Shown: positions 34,439 through 43,993 of the stretch, piece by piece
Layout: each line of letters opens with the position of its first letter
Numbering within the stretch: the stretch's first letter is position 1
Assembly (NCBI RefSeq): GCF_009903685.1
Contig: NZ_JAAABI010000004.1
Location: 1-64,000, forward strand
DNA from: Flagellimonas ochracea
GTDB lineage: Bacteria; Bacteroidota; Bacteroidia; Flavobacteriales; Flavobacteriaceae
Direction: 5' to 3'
Length of the DNA stretch: 64,000 nucleotides
Position numbers and translations under genes: made by a program
The notes under the pieces: generated by a model
Told to the model about the DNA's origin: nothing
The model's database searches: none
The model's input: only the letters and a program-made list of their open reading frames with translations

Positions 34439-37400
34439 TTACCTAACAGGAATAGGCTCAGATATCAAAGGCTCCAAAACCTCCAACGCTTTTTCCACAC
34501 TGGTCACATCATCAAACACCAACAACAACCGCAAGCCATTTCGGGTTTGTTTTTCCTTAAGTTGGGCCCGTTTGGGATGGTTTTGTACATACTGCAACAC
34601 TTGGGTAAAAGCAGGACTTTGGTAAAAGTTGGATTGTTGGTCAGCGATAAAATACCCGATAAACTTGCCCTTTTTCATCACCACCCTTTCTAAGCCGATA
34701 TGTGTGGCAATCCATTTAATGCGTACCGAGTTTAGCAAATCCACCGCCTGCTCTGGGAGTTCTCCAAAACGATCCACCAGTTGAGCCTCAAATTTTTGGA
34801 GGCCCGCTTCGTCTTCAATTTCATTGAGTTGGGTGTAGAGGTTCAACCGTTCCGTAATGTTATTGATGTAATCGTCGGGGAAGAGTAGTTCAAAATCCGT
34901 GTCCAGTTGCGTGTCTTTCACATATACCTTTTCTTGGTCGCCTTCCACTTCCTCATACAATTCCTTGAACTCGTTTTCCTTGAGTTCCTCAATGGCCTCT
35001 GTCAATATTTTTTGGTAGGTTTCAAACCCGATTTCATTGATGAATCCACTCTGCTCACCACCCAACAAATCCCCGGCACCGCGTATTTCCAAATCCTTCA
35101 TGGCAATGTTGAACCCACTGCCCAATTCGGTAAATTGTTCCAAGGCCTCTATACGTTTTCGGGCATCTGGGGTCATGGCTTCATAAGGAGGAGTAATAAA
35201 ATAACAGAAAGCCTTTTTGTTACTTCGACCTACGCGTCCTCGCATTTGGTGCAGGTCACTCAACCCAAAATTATTGGCATTGTGGATAAAGATGGTATTG
35301 GCGTTGGTCACATCCAAACCACTTTCCACAATGGTGGTGGAAACGAGCACATCAAATTCCCCGTTCATAAAAGCGAGCATGAGTGTTTCCAATTTTTTAC
35401 CCTCCATTTGGCCATGGCCAATCCCTATTTTGGCATCGGGCACCAAACGCTGAATCATACCTGCCACTTCCTTTATGTTCTCTATGCGATTGTGGATGAA
35501 AAACACCTGTCCGCCACGTTGAATCTCATACGAGATGGCATCACGGATGATTTCTTCATTGAAGCGTATCACCTGACTTTCGATAGGGTAGCGGTTGGGT
35601 GGTGGTGTGTTGATTACGGAAAGGTCCCTAGCGGCCATTAAACTGAATTGCAAAGTTCTGGGAATGGGTGTGGCGGTCAAGGTGAGCACATCTACATTTT
35701 CCTTGATGGATTTCAATTTGTCCTTCACAGCGACGCCAAATTTCTGTTCCTCATCCACAATCAACAGTCCCAAATCCTTGAACTGTACATTTTTATTCAC
35801 CAATTGATGGGTGCCGATAATGATATCGATTTTTCCTGTTGCCAACCGCTCAAGAATTTCCCGTTTTTCCTTTGCAGTTCTAAAGCGGTTCAGGTAGTCC
35901 ACGGTGACCGGCATTTCTTTCAACCGCTCTTTAAAGGTTCTATTATGTTGAAAGGCTAAAATGGTGGTTGGCACCAAAATGGCTACTTGTTTGCCGTTGT
36001 CCACAGCCTTGAAAGCGGCTCGAATGGCTACCTCGGTCTTCCCAAAGCCAACATCGCCACAAATAAGCCGGTCCATGGGCCGCTCGCTTTCCATGTCCTT
36101 TTTTACATCTTGGGTGGATTTTTCCTGATCCGGAGTGTCTTCGTATAAAAATGAAGCTTCTAGTTCATGTTGGAGATAACTGTCCGGAGCATATTGAAAA
36201 CCTTTTTCCAACCGTCGTTTTGCGTACACCTTGATAAGGTCAAAGGCAATTTTTTTGACACGGCTCTTCGTTTTTTGCTTCAGTTTCTTCCAAGCGGCTG
36301 AGCCCAATTTGTAAATTTTGGGAGGCGCACCATCCTTGCCATTGTATTTGGAGATTTTATGTAACGAGTGGATGCTTACATACAAAATATCCCTGTCACC
36401 ATAGATCAACTTAATGGCCTCCTGTTTTTTGCCCTCAACATCTATTTTTTGAAGTCCGCCAAACTTGCCAATCCCATGATCTATATGCGTGACGTAATCT
36501 CCAATTTCAAGCTTGTTGAGCTCTTTTAGGGTAATGGCCTGTTTCTTGGCGTAGCCATTTTTTAAATGGAACTTGTGGTAGCGATCAAAAATCTGATGGT
36601 CGGTGTAACAGGCCAGTTTTAAATCGGGATCAATAAACCCTTTATATAATGGGAACACAATTGTTCGGTAATGCACGGTTTCATCTACTTCATCAAAAAT
36701 GTCGTGAAAACGTTTGGCCTGTTGCTCCGTGGAGCAGAAAATATGGTTGGTGAAACCTGCTTCACGATTTTCATTGAGATTTTCAATGAGCAGGTCAAAT
36801 TTTTTATTGAAAGCAGGTTGGGGTTTGGTGTTGAACGTTACATCGAGCGCAGTCGAGATGTTCCTGTTTTGGCCATTTATTTCCACCAATAAGAATTCCT
36901 GCAATTGATTTTTCAGCAAAGCCGAATCCACAAAAAGTTCTTTGGGTTCTGCATGCTTTATTTCACTGCTGAGTTTTGCAAAGCTTTCCTCGGCCTTGGC
37001 AAAAAAGGAATCGATGCGATCGTAAATTAAAACAGGATTTTTTGCAAAAACGACCGTTTTGGGTGAGATGTATTTGAGAAAACTTTCACGATTTTCCTGA
37101 AGAAACTTGTTCTCTACATTGGGTATGATAGCGATTTTTTTCACTTTATCCGTAGAAAGTTGGGTTTCTACATCAAAAGTTCGGATGCTGTCCACCTCGT
37201 CCCCAAAAAATTCGATGCGGTAAGGCTCATCGTGGGAAAATGAAAATACGTCGACGATACCTCCACGAACGGAAAACTCCCCAGGTTCGGTCACAAAATC
37301 AACCCGTTTGAACTGGTATTCGAACAATACCTCGTTCAGAAAATCTAGGGAAAGGGTGTCCTCCAGTTTAATTTTCAGGGTGTTCCTGTCCAGCTCCTTT

Positions 37401-37837
37401 CGGGTGACCACTTTTTCAAAAAGCGCATCAGGATAGGTTACAATGACCGCCGGTCTCTTTCTTGAATTGATACGGTTCAAGACCTCGGCACGCAGCAGCA
37501 CATTGGCATTATCGGTTTCTTCAATTTGGTAAGGCCTGCGATAACTTCCCGGATAAAAAAGCACATCCTTTTCACCAATCAATTGTTCCAAATCGTTTAA
37601 ATGATACGCTGCCTCTTCCTTATCATTCAGAATTAGAAGAAAAGGAGCATCCACCGATTTGAAAACTTGGGAGACCACAAAGGAAAGGGAGGAACCCACC
37701 AGTCCTTTCACATTGATCCTTTCGGCGGCGAAAGACTTCTCGATTGCGTTCGAAGTGAAATTTTTGGCAATAGCATCCTCCAGTTTCCGTGTTTGCGGAG
37801 ACTGTTCAAAGAATTGGGAAATGGGGGTTTTGGTCAA
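34439..37837 (-). CDS. mfd: Transcription-repair coupling factor Mfd
   Basis: Mfd removes RNA polymerase stalled at lesions and recruits UvrABC. The 1132-residue protein has the UvrB-homology region, the RNA polymerase-interacting CarD-like domain near residue 450 (KLEIGDYVTHIDHGIGKFGGL), and the helicase motifs GDVGFGKTEVAIRAAF, VDEEQKFGV and TATPIPRTLQ between about 590 and 740, then the TRCF C-terminal domain. The start is TTG at 37837; no ATG precedes it within the transcript. Two stretches (residues about 26-36 and 326-333) are encoded by palindromic repeat copies. Confidence 0.95.
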   Translation of the reverse strand: MTKTPISQFFEQSPQTRKLEDAIAKNFTSNAIEKSFAAERINVKGLVGSSLSFVVSQVFKSVDAPFLLILNDKEEAAYHLNDLEQLIGEKDVLFYPGSYRRPYQIEETDNANVLLRAEVLNRINSRKRPAVIVTYPDALFEKVVTRKELDRNTLKIKLEDTLSLDFLNEVLFEYQFKRVDFVTEPGEFSVRGGIVDVFSFSHDEPYRIEFFGDEVDSIRTFDVETQLSTDKVKKIAIIPNVENKFLQENRESFLKYISPKTVVFAKNPVLIYDRIDSFFAKAEESFAKLSSEIKHAEPKELFVDSALLKNQLQEFLLVEINGQNRNISTALDVTFNTKPQPAFNKKFDLLIENLNENREAGFTNHIFCSTEQQAKRFHDIFDEVDETVHYRTIVFPLYKGFIDPDLKLACYTDHQIFDRYHKFHLKNGYAKKQAITLKELNKLEIGDYVTHIDHGIGKFGGLQKIDVEGKKQEAIKLIYGDRDILYVSIHSLHKISKYNGKDGAPPKIYKLGSAAWKKLKQKTKSRVKKIAFDLIKVYAKRRLEKGFQYAPDSYLQHELEASFLYEDTPDQEKSTQDVKKDMESERPMDRLICGDVGFGKTEVAIRAAFKAVDNGKQVAILVPTTILAFQHNRTFKERLKEMPVTVDYLNRFRTAKEKREILERLATGKIDIIIGTHQLVNKNVQFKDLGLLIVDEEQKFGVAVKDKLKSIKENVDVLTLTATPIPRTLQFSLMAARDLSVINTPPPNRYPIESQVIRFNEEIIRDAISYEIQRGGQVFFIHNRIENIKEVAGMIQRLVPDAKIGIGHGQMEGKKLETLMLAFMNGEFDVLVSTTIVESGLDVTNANTIFIHNANNFGLSDLHQMRGRVGRSNKKAFCYFITPPYEAMTPDARKRIEALEQFTELGSGFNIAMKDLEIRGAGDLLGGEQSGFINEIGFETYQKILTEAIEELKENEFKELYEEVEGDQEKVYVKDTQLDTDFELLFPDDYINNITERLNLYTQLNEIEDEAGLQKFEAQLVDRFGELPEQAVDLLNSVRIKWIATHIGLERVVMKKGKFIGYFIADQQSNFYQSPAFTQVLQYVQNHPKRAQLKEKQTRNGLRLLLVFDDVTSVEKALEVLEPLISEPIPVR
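36840..36861. repeat. Palindromic repeat copy inside mfd, interior
   Basis: ACATCGAGCGC followed by AGTCGAGATGT is an almost perfect 22-base dyad matching the dispersed element. It is read in frame as ISTALDV at about Mfd residue 328, within the UvrB-like part. Confidence 0.65.
37735..37760. repeat. Palindromic repeat copy inside mfd, N-terminus
   Basis: GACTTCTCGATTGCGTTCGA plus AGTGAA closely matches the intergenic element (TTTCTCGA...TTCGAAATGAC). It encodes the segment NFTSNAIEKSF just after the first helix of Mfd. Confidence 0.6.
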
Positions 37838-37853
37838 TCCAAAAACTTTGTGG

Positions 37854-37861
37854 CAAATATA
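37854..37861 (-). promoter_or_regulatory. mfd promoter -7 box
   Basis: TATATTTG on the minus strand (37861-37854) fits TAnnTTTG and lies 17 bases before the TTG start, which leaves a leader of only about ten bases. Confidence 0.5.
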
Positions 37862-37947
37862 AAGTGAATTGTTTTTAGGAGAAGTATTTTTTGAGATTTC
37901 TCAATCATCAGCAAAGCTGATTCATATCAAAATAATCTTTTTCAATC

Positions 37948-38028
37948 TGTCATTTCGAACTAAGGTGAGAAATCTTCTCTGGCAATGGATTTCTCAATCG
38001 TCATTGCATTCCTCATTTCGAAATGACA
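37948..38028. repeat. Hairpin repeat element (REP/MITE-like), copy 1
   Basis: TGTCATTTCGAA (37948-37959) is perfectly complementary to TTCGAAATGACA (38017-38028), and the inner GAGAAATC (37967-37974) to GATTTCTC. The 81-base unit therefore folds into a long hairpin. A related fragment lies just upstream (37887-37920). No reading frame is present. Confidence 0.75.
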
Positions 38029-38039
38029 TAAGATTGTAT

Positions 38040-38075
38040 TGTCATTTCGACAGAGCAAAGCGACGAGACATCTAA
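38040..38075. repeat. Repeat fragment at the pdeM stop codon
   Basis: TGTCATTTCGACAGAGC and AAAGCGACGAGACATCT form the other common variant of this element. Its end overlaps the pdeM stop codon (TAG at 38074-38072). Confidence 0.6.
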
Positions 38076-38704
38076 ACTTTTACCACAGCATCTTCTACAA
38101 TGGCATAAACCTCGTCTTCTTTGGAAGGCTGCAACGCATGAGTACCTGTAAATTCACCAAAAGCGGGCAATATCATTTGGTTTTTGGTCTTAAAAAAGCA
38201 GGATAATTTCAGCCGCTGTCTACCAAAACCTTGCAGCTTTATTGCAGGGTGGATATGGCCACAGAAGGTAAAGAGTCCCTCTCGCTCCTCAGGATGGTGC
38301 GTCAGCAAAAAATCGTCCAGCACCCATTCCGAAAAGACTTTGACTTGCAGTTGTTCAAATTTTTCCGGAGCGATGATGTCATGGTTTCCAGAGACTAAGA
38401 TTATCTCCGCAGGGGTTTTGGCCACCCAGTTTTCAAATAGTTGCCATTCCTTGTTGAGGTATGAATGAAACAAATCACCCAAAAAACAGATTTGAAAAGG
38501 TTGAAAATCGGTCACTACTTTGTCGAGCAGCACATAGTTTTTATGGATGGCCTTTCTTGGAACCGCAGCGCCGAATTTTCTAAAATGGGATACTTTGCCC
38601 AAATGCACATCACTAATGAGCAGCAAGGATTTTTGCTTCCAGAAAATTCCACCCAAATGGTGTAATTGGAATACTTGATTTTTTATGAAAATGTTTTGAG
38701 TCAT
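38072..38704 (-). CDS. pdeM: Ligase-associated metallophosphoesterase PdeM
   Basis: The 210-residue calcineurin-like enzyme has the metal ligands in order: SDVHLGK (residue about 31), GDLFHS (75), GNHD (106), a TTHHPEE-like LTHHPEE (135) and GHIHP (149). Family members in ligase-associated clusters are Mn-dependent phosphodiesterases/DNA endonucleases. It is the last gene of the cluster with helicase, ligase and exonuclease upstream, from which it is separated by about 137 bases holding repeat copy 2; it may thus have its own transcript. Two repeats flank it. Confidence 0.93.
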   Translation of the reverse strand: MTQNIFIKNQVFQLHHLGGIFWKQKSLLLISDVHLGKVSHFRKFGAAVPRKAIHKNYVLLDKVVTDFQPFQICFLGDLFHSYLNKEWQLFENWVAKTPAEIILVSGNHDIIAPEKFEQLQVKVFSEWVLDDFLLTHHPEEREGLFTFCGHIHPAIKLQGFGRQRLKLSCFFKTKNQMILPAFGEFTGTHALQPSKEDEVYAIVEDAVVKV

Positions 38705-38735
38705 GGATGATTTGTTGTTCCAAATTTATTGCTAC

Positions 38736-38825
38736 TGTCATTTCAAACCTAGCGAAACAAGTGCGAGAAATCTCTTTTACCACAGATTTCTCAATTGTCG
38801 TTTCACTCCTCATTTCGAAATGGTA
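38736..38825. repeat. Hairpin repeat element (REP/MITE-like), copy 2
   Basis: TGTCATTTCAAAC at 38736 and CATTTCGAAATGG ending at about 38824 are the outer arms, and GAGAAATC with GATTTCTC the inner arms, as in copy 1. It lies between pdeM and the helicase gene. Confidence 0.72.
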
Positions 38826-38841
38826 GGCGTTTCTGTATTCA

Positions 38842-41301
38842 TTAGGTCAATTTAGCGGTCATTCGTTTAATGCGGTCGGCCAATTTTTCATTTGATAATT
38901 TTTCGCGTAGCCTATCTGTGATGATAGGAAAGGAAAAGGGTGTAGGTCGCTCACATTTTCGCCAAACAATCTCCTGTTGGGCAATACGTTCCAAGGCCAA
39001 ACGTAGTCGCCCTTCCTCCAATTGATGTTCAAAGGTTTCCGTAAAAGCCTGTTGATAGAGTAGGTTGTCGTCCTCAAAATCCTTGAAAACGTCAAACAAA
39101 AGCTCCGAACTGCTTTGTAGATGCTTCATTTTTACTCCTTTTTCGGGATATCCGGTAAAAACCATGCCACTGATTACGGCAATATCCCGAAATTTTCGTC
39201 GCGCCATCTCGTTGGAATTCAAGCTTTTTTGAAGGTCAGATAGCATGTAATCCGTAGTGAACAGATTGTTGTCCAAAATGGCTTGTATATCGATTTCTTT
39301 GTCCGACAAGAGTTCAAATCCGTAATCGTTAAATGCCAAGGAACAGGTAATTGGTGCCAAAAGGCTAATGCGATAGGCCAATAAACTGCTCATACCTTCG
39401 TGTATGGCCCTACCCTCGAATGGATAAAAAATATGATGGTACCCATCTCGGGTTTTAAAGGTTTCAATCAAGAACTGATGGGGTTGCGGCACAATGCTCT
39501 CTTCCCTTTGTTTCAAAAACATGGGCAGCAGAGATTTTATTTCCCTTGACTGTTTTTCAACTGGTAGTTCGGCGGTATACAATTCTTGCCGCAGCAATTC
39601 GGACATTTTTGCTGAAAAACTTAGTCGTCCTCCCATCCAACTGGGCACTTTATTGGTTCTTTTTGTCGAATTTTTTACATGGGCGGCCATTCCCTTTATC
39701 CGAATGAACTCCAGATTTCGGCCTGCAAAGGTGAAAACATCCCCAGGACTCAATTTTGAAATGAAATATTCTTCAATACTGCCAATGTACCCTCCTTTTT
39801 GGTAGCGCACCGAAATATGGGCGTCGCCCACAATGGTGCCAATTTGGAAACGATGCCGGATACCTACGGCCCTGTTGTTCACTTTGAACTTCCCATCGTC
39901 TTCGACCTCTACCTTTTTGTATTCATCGTAGCTCTTCAAGCTTTGGCTACCCATAACCAAAAAGTTCAGTAACCATTGCCATTGTTCCTCACTTATGGCT
40001 TGATAGCAAAAGGTTTGTTTGATTTCTGGATAGATTTCCTCTGGGTAGAATCCGTCCGAGACGGCCAAAGTGGTCAAATATTGAATAAGCACGTCAAAAC
40101 TGTTTAAATAGGGAATACGGTCCTCTACCGCACTGTTCCGTACGGCCTTTTGCATGGCGGCTGCTTCTATCAATTCTATGGCATGAGTAGGCAAAAAATA
40201 AATGACACTTTCTTTTCCGGGTCTATGGCCGCTACGGCCTGCCCGCTGCAAAAATCGAGCTACTCCTTTAGGGCCACCAATTTGAATAACGGTTTCCACC
40301 GGGGCAAAGTCAACCCCCAAATCCAGACTGGACGTGCACACCACAGCCTTTAAACTTTCATTGCGAATGGCCTGTTCCACCCAAAGTCGTGTCTCTTTGT
40401 TGATACTGCCGTGGTGCATGGCTATTTCCCCGGCAAACTCAGGATATTTTTCCAGAATTTTTTGAAACCAGATTTCACATTGACTTCGGGTATTGGTAAA
40501 AAGAAGCGTGGTTTTGCTGTTATTGATGATGGGCACCACTTCATCCAAAAGATGTAATCCCAAATGGCCCCTCCAAGGAAAGGTTTCCATTTTTTTAGGG
40601 ATGATACTTTTTACTGTGATTTTCTTGTTAAGATTGGCCTTCACCAAAATTGAGTTTTCCAATTGGGGAGACATGGCCCCCAACAATACCTGTTGGGCCT
40701 GTTCTAAATTGCCAATGGTGGCAGAAATGCCCCAAATACGAAGATTTTTGCAAACCGTTTTCAATCGGGAGATGCCCAGTTCCATTTGTACACCACGTTT
40801 GGAGCCCAAAAGTTCATGCCATTCGTCTACTACTACCGCGGAGCAATTCGCAAAGGTCTTGGCATATTCTTTAGAAGACAATAATAAGTGTAGGCTTTCT
40901 GGGGTTGTAATCAACAAATCGGGCATGGTCTTGCGCTGTCTTGCACGCTCTTTTGTGGATGTATCTCCTGTACGGATGCCAACCGTCATTTGGGTTTCCA
41001 AATCTTGGGTGATACGCTCTGCCGATTGTTTTATTTCTTGGGAAAGCGCCCTTAAAGGAGTTATCCAAATGGCTTTAAGTCCTTTTTTGTGGCGGGTTTT
41101 GTAATCGGGATTGTGCTTTATATAGTTCAAAACAATGGGAAACCAAAGGGCGTATGTTTTTCCACTACCGGTAGGAGCGTTCAACAGTCCGTGTTTTCCC
41201 TCCAAAAAAGCACGCCAAGTTTTCTTTTGAAAAGGAAAAGGTTTCCAGCCTTGATTTTGGAACCAATTTTCGGCAATATGGATGAGTTCCTTTTGGGTCA
41301 T
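38842..41301 (-). CDS. Ligase-associated DEXH box (Lhr-type) DNA helicase
   Basis: I start at the ATG at 41301; a TTG three codons upstream is possible. The superfamily 2 helicase has Walker A APTGSGKTYALW near residue 47, the DEWH box VVVDEWHELLGSKRG, GISATIGN, and the second RecA domain with VVCTSSLDLGVDFAPV and FLQRAGRSGHRPG. The rest matches the Lhr core (winged helix and beta-barrel) without the long Lhr extension. A Pseudomonas putida homologue in the same type of cluster is a 3'-5' DNA helicase. It is preceded by ligase 9 bases upstream. Confidence 0.94.
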   Translation of the reverse strand: MTQKELIHIAENWFQNQGWKPFPFQKKTWRAFLEGKHGLLNAPTGSGKTYALWFPIVLNYIKHNPDYKTRHKKGLKAIWITPLRALSQEIKQSAERITQDLETQMTVGIRTGDTSTKERARQRKTMPDLLITTPESLHLLLSSKEYAKTFANCSAVVVDEWHELLGSKRGVQMELGISRLKTVCKNLRIWGISATIGNLEQAQQVLLGAMSPQLENSILVKANLNKKITVKSIIPKKMETFPWRGHLGLHLLDEVVPIINNSKTTLLFTNTRSQCEIWFQKILEKYPEFAGEIAMHHGSINKETRLWVEQAIRNESLKAVVCTSSLDLGVDFAPVETVIQIGGPKGVARFLQRAGRSGHRPGKESVIYFLPTHAIELIEAAAMQKAVRNSAVEDRIPYLNSFDVLIQYLTTLAVSDGFYPEEIYPEIKQTFCYQAISEEQWQWLLNFLVMGSQSLKSYDEYKKVEVEDDGKFKVNNRAVGIRHRFQIGTIVGDAHISVRYQKGGYIGSIEEYFISKLSPGDVFTFAGRNLEFIRIKGMAAHVKNSTKRTNKVPSWMGGRLSFSAKMSELLRQELYTAELPVEKQSREIKSLLPMFLKQREESIVPQPHQFLIETFKTRDGYHHIFYPFEGRAIHEGMSSLLAYRISLLAPITCSLAFNDYGFELLSDKEIDIQAILDNNLFTTDYMLSDLQKSLNSNEMARRKFRDIAVISGMVFTGYPEKGVKMKHLQSSSELLFDVFKDFEDDNLLYQQAFTETFEHQLEEGRLRLALERIAQQEIVWRKCERPTPFSFPIITDRLREKLSNEKLADRIKRMTAKLT

Positions 41302-41310
41302 GAATGACAA

Positions 41311-42909
41311 TTACACAATCAATTTTTTAAGGTCGGACAAGGTATTGGCCTCTTCAATTTTTTTGTCTTTTCGCCATCGCAAGATACGTGGAAAACGGGT
41401 GGCGACTCCACTTTTATGGCGCTTGGACGGTGCAATTCCCTCAAAAGCGATTTCAAAAACATGGAACGGAGTAACACTTCGCACTGGGCCGAACCGTTCC
41501 AGCGTATTTTTTTTGATCCAAGCATCCACTTGACGAAATTCTGCATCTGTCAAGCCCGAATATGCTTTGGCAAAAGTGACCAGTTCTCTGTTTCCATCTT
41601 GGTCCTGATTCCAAAGGGCAAAGGTGTAATCGGTAAACAAATTGCTGCGTCGCCCATGGCCACGCATTGCATAGGTCAGAACTGCATCTATCGTCAATGG
41701 GTCAACCTTCCATTTCCACCAATCCCCTTTTTTACGCCCTACTTGATAGGGGGAATCATTCCGTTTTAGCATGAGTCCCTCGCTTTTTTTCTCTCTGGAC
41801 GTGTCTCGCTCGTTTGCTACTTCATCCCATGAGGTGCATTGTATTCTTTGGGAAAGAAACAGAGGGGTTGTATTCGAAACAGTATCGTAGAGCTTTTCTA
41901 AAAGTTGCCTTCGTTCTAGATAGGTTAAACCACGAATGTCTTTTCCTTTCCATTCCAAAAGATCATAAACCTTTAAGATGACAGGGGTTTTTTCCAAAAG
42001 CGATTTTGAGATGTTTTTTCTGCCGATTCGGGTTTGAAGGTCATTGAAGGTTCCAATTTGACCGTTTGGGTAGGGTAAAATTTCTCCGTCCAAAACGGTG
42101 CCATTGGGAATGATCCCAACCAAGGATTGATATTCGGGATATTTGTCCGTGACCAATTCTTCACCCCTGCTCCAAACAAAAAGTTCATTGTTTCTAATTA
42201 TTACCTGGGCACGGATACCGTCCCATTTGTGTTCCATCGACCACTCAGAGACTGGACCTAAATGGGATACATCGTTTTCAACGGCATAAGCAAGGTAGAA
42301 TGGATAAGGCTTCGAAAGATAATCCCTCTGGTTTTCTTCCAATACCAGTTGTTGAAAAGAAATGGTTTTTGGGTCCCAATTGCCCATCAGTTTGTAAGCC
42401 AATATGTCTTCATCAATGCCTGTGGCTTTGGATAGTGCTCGCGTCATTAATTTTTGGCTCACCCCAATTCGAAAGCCCCCTGTTATGAGTTTTGTGAAAA
42501 CAAAACGACCATAGTAATCTAAATTTCTCCAGTTTTTGAGTAGATATTCTTTTTTATCTCCATCCGTTTGTTTTTTCAGCCAGATCATTTCCTCCAGAAA
42601 TTGAGTAAGCGATTTTCCTGTGGATTGTCCATCTGCAGGGACTATTAGGGCAATAGTTTCAGCTAAATCTCCCACGATATGGTAGCTTTCCTCGAATAAC
42701 CACAAGGGAATATTGGCCAATTCAGCGGCCCAGGTTCTGAGCAAAGTGGTGTTCACAGGTCTAGGGGGCCTACGATGGGAGAGAATTGCAATGGACCATA
42801 CTTTATCCTGGTTCGGTGCTTCCGTAAAATAATTGCTCAGCGCTTTGACCTTAAGGTTGGTTTTATTGGTTCCATCGAGGGTTCTAATAAGTTCGGCAAA
42901 TTGCTTCAT
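41311..42909 (-). CDS. ATP-dependent DNA ligase of the ligase-associated repair cluster
   Basis: The 532-residue enzyme seals nicks with ATP. The nucleotidyltransferase lysine is K228 in EHKWDGIRAQV, followed by LVTDKYPEY and DGEILPYPNG motifs. Motif V lies at KSEGLMLKRNDSPYQVG near 396, and the OB-fold with the DAWIKKNT...GPVRSV tail ends the protein. An N-terminal helical DNA-binding domain fills residues 1-200. Its start codon overlaps the exonuclease stop by 4 bases (ATGA), and the helicase follows 9 bases on. It is distinct from the essential NAD-dependent LigA. Confidence 0.95.
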   Translation of the reverse strand: MKQFAELIRTLDGTNKTNLKVKALSNYFTEAPNQDKVWSIAILSHRRPPRPVNTTLLRTWAAELANIPLWLFEESYHIVGDLAETIALIVPADGQSTGKSLTQFLEEMIWLKKQTDGDKKEYLLKNWRNLDYYGRFVFTKLITGGFRIGVSQKLMTRALSKATGIDEDILAYKLMGNWDPKTISFQQLVLEENQRDYLSKPYPFYLAYAVENDVSHLGPVSEWSMEHKWDGIRAQVIIRNNELFVWSRGEELVTDKYPEYQSLVGIIPNGTVLDGEILPYPNGQIGTFNDLQTRIGRKNISKSLLEKTPVILKVYDLLEWKGKDIRGLTYLERRQLLEKLYDTVSNTTPLFLSQRIQCTSWDEVANERDTSREKKSEGLMLKRNDSPYQVGRKKGDWWKWKVDPLTIDAVLTYAMRGHGRRSNLFTDYTFALWNQDQDGNRELVTFAKAYSGLTDAEFRQVDAWIKKNTLERFGPVRSVTPFHVFEIAFEGIAPSKRHKSGVATRFPRILRWRKDKKIEEANTLSDLKKLIV

Positions 42910-43931
42910 TCGGTCTCCTTCTTTTCCTTTTCTATATCGATTTCGGCCAATTCTCCTTCATACTGTGTGTTTTCGGTTCGGGCATCGTAACCTATTTCCC
43001 TCAAATATTTTGAAAAGATTTCGGTGTAGCCATGGGTGCAAATAATTTTCTCAGCCCCAGTGGATTTAATCGCCTGCAAAAGCCCATCCCAATCGCAATG
43101 ATCGCTGAGCACAAAACCTTTGTCGATTGCCCTCCTTCGGCGCGCTCCCCTAAATGCCATCCAACCACTGGCGCTTCCGGTTACATAGGGCACCATTTTT
43201 CTGATCCAAGTGCTACCATGGGAAGAGGGGGGAGCAATTACCATGTTTCCCAAAAGGTCTTCTTTTTTCGTGTCCTTGGTAATCAATTCGGTAGAGGGGA
43301 GGTCAACTATGGGCCGTAACACTTCTGTCATGTTTTCCACGGCACCATGGGTATATATTTTTCCGATTGATGGGTCTAGGTGTTTAAGCAGGCGCTGAGC
43401 CTTTCCTAAAGAATAGCCAAAAAGTACGGAAGTATGTCCGTTGGCCTTATTGTTTACCCACCATTGGTTGATATCGGAAACCACCTCCTGTTGCGGCCGC
43501 CATTGAAAAGCTGGCAGGCCAAATGTACACTCAGTAATAAACGTATTACAACGTATAGGTTCGAAAGGTGTGGCCAGACCATCATCTTCAATTTTGTAAT
43601 CACCAGTAAAGACCCAAACTTCTCCTTTGTGCTCCACCCTGATTTGTGAAGAACCTACAATATGGCCTGCTGGGTGCAGACTGAATTTAACACCGTTAAT
43701 GGTAAAAGATTTGCCCCAATCCCTTCCGGATATATTTACAGCACCCAGCCTGTGTTTCACAATGGGGACATTGTTATGGTGGGTGATGTACTTTTGGTGT
43801 CCCCATCGGCTATGATCCGCGTGGCCATGGGTTATAATGGCTTTGTCCACAGGTTTCCAAGGATCCAGAAAGACCTTCGCAGGTTCGCAATAGATTCCTT
43901 GATCGGTAAATTTCAGCAATGGGTTTTTCAT
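42906..43931 (-). CDS. Ligase-associated DNA exonuclease, metallo-beta-lactamase fold
   Basis: The 341-residue protein has the metallo-beta-lactamase HxHxDH motif in ITHGHADHSRWG near residue 34, the HPAGHIVGSSQIRVE histidine near 89, VFTGDYKIEDDG near 111, and a beta-CASP part with VLSDHCDWDG near 283. The P. putida homologue in this type of cluster is a 5' exonuclease/endonuclease. It is the first gene of the exonuclease-ligase-helicase unit and starts near 43931, divergent from the TerB-like gene. Confidence 0.93.
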   Translation of the reverse strand: MKNPLLKFTDQGIYCEPAKVFLDPWKPVDKAIITHGHADHSRWGHQKYITHHNNVPIVKHRLGAVNISGRDWGKSFTINGVKFSLHPAGHIVGSSQIRVEHKGEVWVFTGDYKIEDDGLATPFEPIRCNTFITECTFGLPAFQWRPQQEVVSDINQWWVNNKANGHTSVLFGYSLGKAQRLLKHLDPSIGKIYTHGAVENMTEVLRPIVDLPSTELITKDTKKEDLLGNMVIAPPSSHGSTWIRKMVPYVTGSASGWMAFRGARRRRAIDKGFVLSDHCDWDGLLQAIKSTGAEKIICTHGYTEIFSKYLREIGYDARTENTQYEGELAEIDIEKEKKETE

Positions 43932-43993
43932 AGCTTCGTGAAATTACAAATTTCTTTTGGGGGTAATTTTATAGACCTTTCTACTTTAAGATT

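Noticed and set aside
34907..35641. 244-codon frame antisense to mfd
   Set aside because: Mfd is certain on the other strand; the frame has atypical composition and no recognisable domain.
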